Below are positions 27,280 to 39,200 of a stretch of 43,500 nt of DNA, piece by piece. The DNA comes from Mesostigma viride (taxonomy: Eukaryota > Streptophyta > Mesostigmatophyceae > Mesostigmatales > Mesostigmataceae), in NCBI GenBank assembly GCA_009746045.1, contig RPFO01000924.1:1-43500 (forward strand), written 5' to 3'. The notes beneath the pieces are model-generated. The model worked only from the letters and a program-made list of their open reading frames with translations, was not told the DNA's origin and searched no databases. A program made the translations under genes and the position numbers. The stretch's first letter is position 1. Every line of letters begins with the position of its first letter.

Positions 27280-30200
27280 GACATGTGTGTGTGTCTGGCT
27301 GTCTGGGTGGGTGGGTGTGCGTGCTTGGGTGCGTGGGACAGTGTGGATGTGGGTGTGCTTGCTTGCGTGGGTGCGTGAGGGAGGGAGTGGCTGGGTGAGC
27401 GAGTCAAGCATGCACGTGTCAAACAGCCAGGTAGAATTGTCATCCTTTCCCCCCATCATGACAAATCATTGGCATGGATTGTTGTGGCACTGCCATCATG
27501 CACTACAGCGCTGAAGAAAACGACGATGGGCAAATATATGTGAAAGTGACACAACATAGCCCATGGCGGTGGCTGCTATCAACAAGCAGCTCTTGCCTCC
27601 ATGCACAGTCAAACACCTGCATCTTCTTCAATGCAGATTATTGACATCTCTTTTGTATATTATGTACAGATTATTTGCATTTGTAATATTATTTGTATAC
27701 CACTGCAGTTTGCAACATGTAACCAGTGTTGCTAGTAATCTGGTAATGTGAGCCGTGTTGATATCAAAGTGCTGCGATGCAAGTCATACATCAGAACTAA
27801 AGCGGCAACACTGGCTACGGACACAAAGAGTCATACACACGCGCGCACACACACACACACACACCGTGCTTCGTGCATCGCGACCCAGGGCCTGACAAGC
27901 TGCGGCCGAGACCAATGCCGAACACACCCATGCTCAGAGCACATTGCGGATGCCAGGCACACCGCGTTTGCCATGGAACACATGGGTAGACGCTTCGTAA
28001 ACGTGACAACGAATGACCCGCTGAGATCCCCACACTTGCGCACGGGAAAGGCGGCACACTTACGTTTCATAGATTAGCCGGGGCGAGATAGTAGCTCGTT
28101 TGCCTAGCCGTCATTAAGCCTATAGGCGTTCCAAGAAACGCATGAAATTTCTCTACCACTACCGGTGGCGCACTATCGGTCTATGATCGCAGAAACTTCT
28201 CTTGAAGGGGCCTTACACTGTCGTGCATGTAACCACGGAGCTTGAATGGTGGCATGACAACGAAAGAAAGTTTTCCTTAAGCCCGACCTCCCCTCCCGCA
28301 TTCCACTGGTGATATTACAGCTGTTATAACTCCTGGAGCTAAAAACATGCGGAAAACATGCTGGGCGAGTCCTGTCAAAATTAAAAACCAACAGACTTGA
28401 TTGACAGCGCCGTTTAAACGACAGCAAGAGCTTCCATGCCATCGAACACTGCCCGAGGTTGGTCTAATTTAAAGACTAAGCCTGCCGTCTCAGAAAAAAA
28501 TGTTCTATGCTCGGAGTCCACGGAATCAGGAAGTCGGCCCGCAGGTGCCGTACAGATCCGGTAGTGACTCGTGAAGTGAAAGATTTGGGCAGATTTGGGC
28601 AGATCGGGTTTGGTCGATCCGGTCCTGGATCAGTCCGTACGCTGAAATTTGCGCGCCGTCCGTTGTACTTGAATTTTCAAGGGAAACGAATGTTGCCTCT
28701 TTCGGTAATGCAATGTAGTGTGTTATAGACGTGTGTTTACTATGGCGATATGATCATGACTGAATGACAATCAAGAACAAATCTACTGCATGATGACGTA
28801 ATTAATTATCTTGAAGGCGATGCAGGGAAACTAGCCGAAAGCGAAAAATATGGAATAAAGTTTAACTAGTGTATTCTTTATCTTTCTATTCACTCTGGGC
28901 TCCAACTTGGGGTAATAGTGGGGTAAAAGTGGGGTAATTTCAGTATGAAACTACCCCACTTTTACCCCACTTTTACCAGGGTAATTTGCCGCTAATTTTT
29001 AGGGTAATTTTATTACCCCACTATTACCCTACTATTACCCAAGGTAATAGTGGGGTAGTTACTTGTGTGGTACATGTTCACCCCATTTTACCCCATAATT
29101 ACCTCAGTTTTTAAAGGGTAATATTTTAGGTGAACATTAGATTACCCTATGCTACCCTACATTTGCCTCATCCTTCCTTTGGGTAATTCATACATGCTTG
29201 TTCAAATGTACTTGAAAATTTCCACACATGCACATGAACAACCAAGAGGTTTTTTTATTGAAAAAATAGAATACAAATACTGTCTTCATCATGACGTCTT
29301 CATTATGTCAAGCGACCATTGCTTGTCGTAGTCAATTGACTAGCTTGCAAGCTAGCCCCGTCATAACAACCTTAGCACCTGCAGCAAGTAACAAAAAATC
29401 AAGCACACAAAAGCATGAGATGGAAACTTGGTTAGTTCCTAATTGGGATGCACACAACCTAAGAATGCATGAGCACTTGGGAATCATACTAAGGACTAAG
29501 TTAAGTTAAATTAAAAGGACGTGCTGGAAACTTCCCTAAATATCAAAAAACAAAACAAAACCAAAAACCTGAAACTAGCGATGCACACTAAGGAAGGATG
29601 CTAGGGCTGCACACTAAAGAAGCATGCTAGGGCCGCACACTAAGTGAGCATGCTAGCGATGCACACTAAGGGAGCATGATATAAGGGCTTCACACTAAGG
29701 GAGCATGCTAGCGATGCACACTAAGGAAGCATGCTAGGGCTGCACACTAAGGGAGCATGCTAGGGCCGCACACTAAGGGAGCATGCTAGCTAGCGATGCA
29801 CACTAAGGGAGCATGCTAGCGATGCACACTAAGGAAGCATGCTAGGGCTGCACACTAAGGGAGCATGCTAGGGCTGCACACTAAGGAAGCATGCTAGCGA
29901 TGCACACTAAGGAAGCATGCTAGGGCCGCACACTAAGGAAGCATGCTAGGGCCGCACACTAAGGGAGCATGCTCGCTTTTATATCCCCGGCCTTTTACCT
30001 CAGGGCTTGACGCTCAGGATACCACCTCGTGTCCAGGCCATGCCGCAGGTGGCATGCATACCTGCTTTCACAACCACAGCCCACGCATTGGCAGCAAACA
30101 CAGGAACGGGGATGAGTTGGCCTAAGTAAGGTGGGCGGCAGGTGCCTGGGGTAGTCGCAGCCGTGTCCCAATGGTGTAACACATGGAGAAGCGGTACCTG

Positions 30201-33200
30201 CAATAGCGAAAATCTGCCAACAAAACAGTTGAGGGACATTTCATGACACTCCAAGTCGAAATACAATAGACCCGGCAGTTAGAAGAACGAAGGCACACCT
30301 GCACGACAGGGAATGACGCACCGGAGAGGCTCGGTAAGACAACGGCGCCTCCCTTCGATCCCGTGGCTGAGCGAACCACAACGGGAAAATACTGCCAGGT
30401 TCCGGCAAAAGAATCGCAAGGCGTTCGAAAACATCCGCCATCGAAATACAGCAACAAAGAGCGGGAGGCATACCTGCCATCCGGGAAGTGAAGCAACGAA
30501 TGTGACATTGGCTGAGCAAACTGGGCCTCCTTTCCCGCTGCTGACGGAAACACAACGCAAACAGACGGCCTCGAAGCATAGTAGTGCATGCAACCACGTT
30601 CCAAAGCGTCCCAAATCGAAATAAAACAAAACCGATCGAAAAAGACGGTGGCATATGTGCATGGCGGAACATGTTGTTATGGAACCGCCCGGTAAGCACA
30701 CTGCCCCCCCCCCCCATCCGCTCCTGACGTGAAGACAAAGGAAACAGACCGCCTGGAAGCCAAAATATCCATGAGACACCGTTCCATATCCCGGCAAACA
30801 AAACCTCACCTTACCCAGGCGTCACTACCGGTGCCACCTTCTTACCCTGACAGTTGGTCCCAGCAATCTTCTCCTCTTAAGAGCATACGGCACCCAGTGT
30901 CCAGATTTTCAAAAGACCCGTCATCAAATACCTAAGCATCTGTCATTTTAAACCCCCGTTTCCAAGCGTCCAACAATGAAAGTGTAGCTTGCCCAACAGG
31001 CACGACCTACAACAGGTGGCTGTCGACAGCCATACCGTCATCCGCGGCCATCATTTGAAATTTCACGCTTGCCTGCTAAATTGGTGGGCCGACCGTTGGT
31101 TGCCGCGGGGTGGGTAAGGCTAGTGGCCCGTGGCCCGTGGCCCGTGGCCCGTCGCAGCTACTTCGTCCGTCGTCTGTCGCCGCTGATAACTCGTTTCCGT
31201 CCCTTTTCAATAAGTAAGGAGCTCCTTCGCTGCGCTCCGAACATTACCCGACCGAGATAGTATAGCGGCCGAGGGCCGGATAATATACTTAAGTATATCC
31301 GGTCACCGGTGGTACTAGCTTCGCGCGTAGTGTACCTAGGAATCGAAAGATCTCCGGAGTACGAGCGAATGCCTGATTTTTCCATCACGATTTTCTACGA
31401 ACTGTCGGACCAACGGTTTTTCATTAGGGACACATGAGATGCTAACCCTAGTTCTGCTAGCAATGGTTGTTTCAAATGATACTAGTTCATTTTGATCACA
31501 TAATACATACAAATAAGGTTTTAGGCATACCTGGGTCTATTTTTGGCATACCTGGGTCACCTTAACTGTTATATGAAAATAAACTAACACCCATTTCACC
31601 GGAAATAAGGTTTTAGCCTCTATTACCCTCATATTACCAGATATTACCCTATATTAGCCCCTAGGGTAGAACTATGGTAATAAATTACCCACATTTACCC
31701 TTGGAGGGTAAAACACGGGTAATATTTAACCATTTCTACCTTGGAGGGTAAAAACCAGGTAAAACCAAGGTAAAAAATTACCCCACAATTACCTTTTACC
31801 CCATTATTACCTTGAGGGTAATAATTTTTTACCTTTTACCCCACTTTTACCTCATTTTACCCCACTATTACCCAAGTTCGAGCCCAGAGTGATTCAGTTC
31901 AACGTAATTAGGAAATCTGATAGCAGTAATCTTCCTTCTGTACGGACTCAGGCCAAAAGCGTAACGTACGCTGCCAATACACTTAATAATTATGTAGCAT
32001 AATTGTTTTTTAGTCGGTAATAATTGTTGCAATCAGGTGATCTGTTTGAAGGTTGTTTAGTTTTCCAGTGAAGGAGGTGACCATGAATGATCACACGTAC
32101 CAGTCATGGAAAATTTAGCAACATATCAGCGAGCAGACACATAAAGAAGACCTGAGACTAAGGGCCGCTCCATGACAAAAACAAAGACCAAGCAAACTCG
32201 CCCGTTTAAAAGTTAATGACACATGTCAGCTGGGTGCACGTTGCAAATATGGTAACAATGGTTTCACCTAAGTGCGGAATCACATGTACAGTATATGCAA
32301 ATATGGTAACAATGTTTCACCTAAGTGCGGAATGACATGTATCTGCAAATATGGTGACAATGTTTCACCTAAGTGCGGAATTTCATGTATCTGCAAATAT
32401 GGTAACAATGTTTCACCTAAGTGCGGAATCACATGTACAGTATATGCAAATATGGTAACAATGTTTCACCTAAGTGCGGAATCACATATATTATCTGCAA
32501 ATAACTGGTAACAATCTTTCACCTAAGTGCGGAATCATGTGTATCTGCAAGTATGGTAACAATGTTCAGAAAGAGAAAGATGTTTGGCACCGTGTCATAT
32601 TACTATAAACCTGCATTATAATGGTTAATATTAATTTTTGAACGATATCCTTAAAAAATATGTTACTGACAAGGATATATCTTCTTAGTAGTTGGAAATG
32701 ATATGTTACATGCTTGAAACAGCATTTATGTTACATATATTCATTGAGAACGATAAATTACGGGGGTGAGATGGGCATGCAACATTAAAGGAAAACCTCG
32801 AAAAGAAGAAAAAGAAGAAATTACTAGTAATCTGACACGGACATCCAATTGGATCACGCCAGCTGCGCTAGGTACAACTAACTACATCACAAAACTACGA
32901 CAAGCAGCAACATCGCTGCCAGCCCACCAGGCCTGGGAGGGATCTAGACCGCATGGGTCGCGACAAAGTCGGCCCAGGTGCGGCGGAATAACACTGTCAT
33001 CAGCCACGGTGCGAGTGAGGGTGAGTGACAAGCGCTGCCACCAATACGAGGACCACATGCGGGCAGACCACGGGACGGTGTGATCCTCGAGGTCGAGGCG
33101 GTCTTCACGGCGCTGGCAGCACTCGTGGAAAAACGTTCTCCGCCGTCTTGGGGCCGATGGCCCCGAATTCATCAAGGACAAAGGGGACCCGGTGGGGCCC

Positions 33201-36200
33201 CACAGTGCCGTAGGAGGCAAACTTGTCGCACTCAGCCACAGCGGCAGCAGCGCTGGCATCCACAGCCGCCCGGAGGATGTGGCGACCGGAGAGCGGCCGA
33301 GCCACGGAGACATCGATGAGCAGGTGGCAACCCTGCCCATCATAGTCAAGCACGGTAATGTCGGGGAGGTGGTTGGGTGAGTAGAGGGCGGCTCCATCCG
33401 CGTCCTCGCACTTGATGGTGGAGTGGGGAAAGACCGACGGAACCATGGCACACACCACCCGGAGGAGATCGAGCGGTATGGAGATAGAGGAACCAGTTCT
33501 GGTTCTGCTGGCCACCCATGCACGCGATGTAGTGCGCCCCAGTAGTATCCAGAGCAAGCCCGCAGCTGCCGCAGGACGCACCCGCCGTGATGAGAGGTTG
33601 CGGGGCAAGCAGCTGGTGGCGGAGGGCAATGGCGTAAAGGGCCGGCCATATATAATCTCAATTAACTGAAAATATGATACTGTAAATTACGGGGACGAGA
33701 CAGGCAGCACAATCAAAGACAGGAGCAAATTATAAGCGTTTACGATATTATCCAAATATATGTTTGTAATTGTAATTCCCAAAAAGATATGTCAGTATCT
33801 TATGTTTATTATTTTTCAGGGGCCCCCCGGAAACAGCGATTTCTTGTAACTAGGAAATTCCAGTCTGAAGACAAAATCAATGCATAAACAGTCTAGTTCT
33901 AATTATTTAAAAATCTATATTAGAGCTCTGTCAAGTTTATGTTGAAGTTGTTATGGACAGCAAAGGAACGCGCATTATTATGCATGGCTATCAGTACCGC
34001 AGTGTTCATTGTTGACAATGGTCCATGCAATAACATGACATTCTCTGGCATGTCAGAGACTATCAGTGGTGCTCTGGTCTTTTTATTAGCAACTGTTGAC
34101 CAAGTTTTAGAAGGCTAAGGGGCGAAAGCAGACTGTGCATGCTGCTGCGGGCTTCTTAATGAGAGTTGTCATGTCACCACTACTCATTTCACTGTAGGTA
34201 AGTGTTATAAGCGTTTTCAGGCTGTATACTACTGGTTAATTGCTACAGCACTACCCTGCACGCTTCTCCGGGGCTTTAATAGGAGGGATCAGATTCCAGA
34301 GAACTTGAGGATGGAATTGATTCAACCTAGAATCGAATCGAGATCCTGTGACGGAACGTTCTGTGAAGGAATCTTATGGGATCGATTGTCCACATGCATG
34401 GGTCTCATTGACATCTATCATGCAGTTCCTTCCCGCTAGGACGTATGTGTTCAACTACTCCATGGGTTATTATGTCTCTCTTTTCACATCAACTCGGTTG
34501 CCGGTAGAGAATCCCCCTTCCTCCCCTTCCTCCCCTTCCTCCCCTTCCTCCCCTTCCTCCCCTTCCTCCCCTTCCTCCCCTTCCTCCCCTTCCTCCCCTT
34601 CCTCCCCTTCCTCCCTTCCTTCCTCCCTTCCTCCCCTTCCTCCCCTTCCTCCCCTTCCTCCCCTTCCTCCCCTTCCTCCCTTCCTCCCCTTCCTCCCTTC
34701 CTCCCCTTCCTCCCTTCCTCCCCTTCCTCCCCTTCCTCCCCTTCCTCCCTTCCCCCTTCCTCCCCTTCCTCCCCTTCCTCCCCTTCCTCCCCTTCCTCCC
34801 CTTCCTCCCTTCCTCCCCTTCCTCCCTTCCTCCCCTTCCTCCCTTCCTCCCCTTCCTCCCTTCCTCCCCTTCCTCCCTTCCTCCCCTTCCTCCCCTTCCT
34901 CCCCTTCCTCCCTTCCTCCCTTCCTCCCCTTCCTCCCTTCCTCCCCTTCCTCCCTTCCTCCCCTTCCTCCCCTTCCTCCCCTTCCTCCCCTTCCTCCCCT
35001 TCCTCCCCTTCCTCCCTTCCTCCCCTTCCTCCCCTTCCTCCCCTTCCTCCCTTCCTCCCCTTCCTCCCCTTCCTCCCTTCCTCCCTTCCTCCCCTTCCTC
35101 CCCCCTTCCTCCCCTTCCTCCCTTCCTCCCTTCCTCCCCTTCCTCCCCTTCCTCCCTTCCTCCCTTCCTCCCCTTCCTCCCCTTCCTCCCTTCCTCCCCT
35201 TCCTCCCCTTCCTCCCTTCCTCCCCTTCCTCCCCTTCCTCCCTTCCTCCCCTTCCTCCCCTTAATTCCTCCCCTTCCTCCCCTTCCTCCCCTTCCTCCCT
35301 TCCTCCCTTCCTCCCTTCCTCCCCTTCCTCCCCTTCCTCCCTTCCTCCCCTTCCTCCCCTTCCTCCCTTCCTCCCTTCCTCCCCTTCCTCGATCCCTTCC
35401 TCGATCCCTTCCTCCCCTTCCTCCCCTTCCTCTCCTTCCTCCCCTTCCTCCCCTTCCTCCCCTTCCTCCCCTTCCTCCCCTTCCTCCCTTCCTCCCTTCC
35501 TCCCCTTCCTCCCTTCCTCCCTTCCTCCCCTTCCTCCCCTTCCTCCCCTTCCTCCCCTTCCTCCCCTTCCTCCCCTTCCTCCCCTTCCTCCCCTTCCTCC
35601 CTTCCTCCCCTTCCTCCCTTCCTCCCTTCCTCCCCTTCCTCCCCTTCCTCCCCTTCCTCCCCTTCCTCCCTTCCTCCCCTTCCTCCCTTCCTCCCCTTCC
35701 TCCCCTTCCTCCCTTCCTCCCCTTCCTCCCTTCCTCCCCTTCCTCCCCTTCCTCCCTTCCTCCCCTTCCTCCCTTCCTCCCCTTCCTCCCCTTCCTCCCC
35801 TTCCTCCCTTCCTCCCTTCCTCCCTTCCTCCCCTTCCTCCCTTCCTCCCCTTCCTCCCCTTCCTCCCCTTCCTCCCCTTCCTCCCCTTCCTCCCCTTCCT
35901 CCCCTTCCTCCCCTTCCTCCCTTCCTCCCCTTCCTCCCTTCCTCCCTTCCTCCCTTCCTCCCTTCCTCCCCTTCCTCCCCTTCCTCCCCTTCCTCCCCTT
36001 CCTCCCTTCCTCCCCTTCCTCCCTTCCTCTCCTTAATTCCTCCCTTACTCCCCTTGATTCCTCCCTTCCTCCCCTTCCTCCCCTTCCTCCCCTTCCTCCC
36101 CTTCCTCCCTTCCTCCCCTTCCTCCCCTTCCTCCCCTTCCTCCCTTCCTCCCTTCCTCCCCTTCCTCCCCTTCCTCCCTTCCTCCCCTTCCTCCCTTCCT

Positions 36201-39200
36201 CCCTTCTTCCCCTTCCTCCCCTTCCTCCCTTCTTCCCTTCCTCCCTTCCTCCCCTTCCTCCCCTTCCTCCCCTTCCTCCCTTCCTCCCTTTCCTCCCCTT
36301 CCTCCCCTTCCTCCCCTTCCTCCCCTTCCTCCCCTTCCTCCCCTTCCTCCCTTCCTCCCCTTCCTCCCCTTCCTCCCCCCTTCCTCCCCTTCCTCCCCTT
36401 CCTCCCCTTCCTCCCCTTCCTCCCCTTCCTCCCCTTCCTCCCCTTCCTCCCCTTCCTCCCCTTCCTCCCCTTCCTCCCCTTCCTCCCCTTCCTCCCCTTC
36501 CTCCCCTTCCTCCCCTTCCTCCCCTTCCTCCCCTTCCTCCCCTTCCTCCCCTTCCTCCCCTTCCTCCCCTTCCTCCCCTTCCTCCCCTTCCTCCCCTTCC
36601 TCCCCTTCCTCCCCTTCCTCCCCTTCCTCCCCTTCCTCCCCTTCCTCCCCTTCCTCCCCTTCCTCCCCTTCCTCCCCTTCCTCCCCTTCCTCCCCTTCCT
36701 CCCCTTCCTCCCCGAAGTCCCTTGGTTCCTAATCTGTTCTCAATCTTCCTTCACGTTCAACTCCCTCCCTCCCTCCCTCTGTGTCCCCTTCCATGCCCTT
36801 CCCTACCTCCCCATGCTCCCACACACAGCCCGGCATGGGTCCTGGACGACCACCACCGTCCCGTCCCAGGCCTTGCCCTCATCTACCTGCCCATCCCCTA
36901 CTTTACGTCGGGGCACCCGGTAGCACCCACGTACCCGCTACTGGGCGCCCCCTGCACCAGCCGCGAGTACTTTTCTCCCAAGACGACCGAAAACGTCAGG
37001 GCGGCCTCCACCCCGGCGGCCAGTTGCGGTATCACCATGTACTCCGTCGATGGCTCCCGGGTGATCATGCGCAACGATGCGGCGCTTCTGACCGTCGGCA
37101 CCGCACGCCTGCCCCCCGCACGCCGGTCCGCGTCGGCTCCGAGTCTTGCCAGGTCGAGCCCCGCGGCCCTGCCGGGCTCAGCCGCCCAGGTGCACGCGGC
37201 GGCAGGCGCCTGCACCAGCCCTGCCCATGTGGTGGTCACCCAGCGAGGAATCTTGGCAGGGTGTACCCCGACCCCCGGCGTCGCCGCCATGCCTACTGAC
37301 ATCCGGGAACGGGATGACGGCGGTGCGGATCACCCCAGCGGTTCGATCGGGGATGTCATAATAAAGAGGGATGCGGGGTTTGGTGGGGCGACTACGCGGG
37401 TGGCACTGGGTAGTAGCCCCGCGGTCACTAGTTCAAGCCGGCCGGGGGACGGCAGCGCGGGCGCAGGCACGGCGGGACAGGTACAATCGCCATCCGCGAG
37501 CTTTGGATTGGGAGGCATCGGGGAGGACGATGGGACGGGCGTCGGTGCAGCAAGTACGCCACGGCTCTACGCGGCTTGCCCCGTGCTGGCGCCCGCTTTG
37601 TCCTCTCCCGCGTTCAGGTTGGCAGCCCCTCCTGCGGCTGCGGAATGGGCGGCGGGAACGGCGGGAAATCACACAGCGGTGCCGGGACCGACTCCTGCCA
37701 TCAATACCCCGGGAACTACTCCCGGAAAAGCAACGGCACTCGATGAGTCCGGATCGGTCGTGTCCCCCAAGGACGCGCTTCGCACCCTCAGGAGGATCAG
37801 CTGGGATGATAACGTGACCGTGCTGAGCGCACCTGCGTGCAGCCAAGGCGCGGCGGGACGTCGGCTCAGCTCGATCTCGGTTTGTGTCGGCGGCGCCAGA
37901 TCTTCGAGCACGGTCGCGCAGGCGGCGGCGAGGCTGGCGGCGCTGAGCGCGCCGCCAGCGGATGCCAGGATAAATGATGCAAGCGTTCAGAAGCTGCCCT
38001 TCCGGGCCCATTTCGTGTATGCGGACGAATGCCTGGAGGTGTTGCGGCGGGCCAGGGAGGCGGATGTTCCCAGTGGCGCTTGTTTGCACGAGGCGGAGGT
38101 GGCGTTGGATGGCGGCGGCGCGTTGCGGTGCAAGGTCACGTTTGTCCAGGTAGGGCCGCTGCTGCTTTCGCAAGGCCAACGTCCCCTGGTTTGCCCGCCC
38201 ACGCTTTCGGCTGTGCTCGTTTAGTTTAGAGCAGGTGTACGTAGCTCAAGCCTTGAGTATGACCCACTGCCGCGGGGCTCAGCTGCATGATGAGCGACTT
38301 GTTGGTCACTCAGACTAGCTAGCATGCATGGACCCTGTCTATGAAAGACGGATGAAGACATGTATATTACTAACATACTACTATACGTAGAATGAAATAT
38401 TACTTAGGTTTAATAGCCATATAAAATTTGCATAGCATGTAATGAACAATACATATTTGTTAATAATTATAACTTCTCTCTCCCCCTCTCTCTGTCTCTC
38501 CCTCTCTCCCCCCCTCTCTCTCCTCTGTCTCCCCCCGTCCTTGCCCCCACCCCCCACACACGCTGGGCTAATCGCGCTTTCTAACCAAGCTGTGCGTGCA
38601 TGTGTTTGTGTGGCAAGGATCATGTTGTGAGTTTATGCAGAGAGGTTTCTTATATTTTAGGCGGCGGTCTCGGCCTTGTTGTTATTTCTGGCCGATGTCA
38701 GCTGGCCTCTGCCATTGTTGTCTGCGCCCGTGCTCGCAGGGTTCGGAGGACTCCTCTCCGATGCTGCTTGTTCAAGAGGAGTCGATCCCACCCCATGACA
38801 AAGTAGCGGCCTATCAGGACCTGGTTGGTGGGCCAGCCAACAGGTATGTTTGTCGTCTGTTTCTTCCATAATATGCATCAGAGACTATCGGCACATTGAA
38901 GTGTGTCTGCTGTTTGTATTCTTTCCATCTCTGAGGCTTTGGTAGTCGCTGCCGCCATGGCAGCCATGCCTAGAATGTTTGCCTAGCTGTGCCACCATAC
39001 CTAGTCACGTGCCCCGCTAACACACGGTACACAACCAGCCATAGCCTCAGCTTAGTGTTACGGCCCAAACCTTTGTATGGGCGTAACAATGCCTTCAATA
39101 AATAAGTCGAAAGTCATTTGTTATTCGTTCGGGACTTTCGATAGCTCGCTTTCATAGTCCGCCGGACAACAGGACTCAATTCGGGACTTATTTGGGAATT

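Larger units (their letters stand above)
28891..31891. mobile_element. 3.0-kb CACTA-like (EnSpm) non-autonomous transposon
   Basis: Left end CACTCTGGGCTCCAACTTGG and right end, read inward from 31891, CACTCTGGGCTCGAACTTGG: inverted repeats with one mismatch in 20. Both then run into many copies of GGGTAATAGTGG / GGTAAAAGTGGGG (28907-29170 on the left; inverted at about 31600-31875 on the right). Such subterminal arrays, CACT termini and a 3-bp duplication (ATT) are hallmarks of the CACTA/EnSpm superfamily. The interior is repeats and non-coding sequence with no transposase, so movement would need an autonomous relative elsewhere. It lies in kinase intron 2. Confidence 0.8.
24716..36828 (+). 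other. Kinase intron 2 (about 12.1 kb)
   Basis: A giant intron inferred from matching phase-2 ends at 24715 and 36829. It carries a (TGGG)n satellite, (GA)n, a CACTA-like element, tandem repeats, an antisense LINE remnant and a 2.2-kb pyrimidine minisatellite. Stretches 24716-26350, 27545-28887, 31895-32240 and 33662-34510 show no gene to me. Confidence 0.55.

Noticed and set aside
26612-27514. Long open frames of Gly/Trp/Val repeats (plus) and Thr/His/Pro repeats (minus)
   Set aside because: They are translations of the TGGG and GA microsatellites; every frame stays open because a 4-bp unit without stops is being read.
29578-29972. CRISPR-like array of short repeats
   Set aside because: Units are contiguous and variable with no unique spacers, and the context is a eukaryotic transposon.
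30122-30809. Overlapping minus-strand frames of 160-186 codons
   Set aside because: They share repeated peptide phrases because they read the degenerate 180-bp tandem repeat.
32272-32511. 79-codon Cys/Lys/Tyr repeat peptide
   Set aside because: Direct translation of the 45-60-bp tandem repeat; one frame stays open by chance.
34348-36923. Open frames of 562 and 289 codons encoding Pro-Ser-Ser and Leu-Pro-Phe repeats
   Set aside because: Simple readings of the TTCCTCCCC minisatellite; no start context or domain, and the region is best explained as intron.
38150-38224. Kinase exon 3 extended to the stop at 38224
   Set aside because: A GTAGGG donor at 38150 joins in phase to exon 4 and yields a sensible PAS ending; the extension gives unremarkable sequence and would detach the sensor from the kinase.
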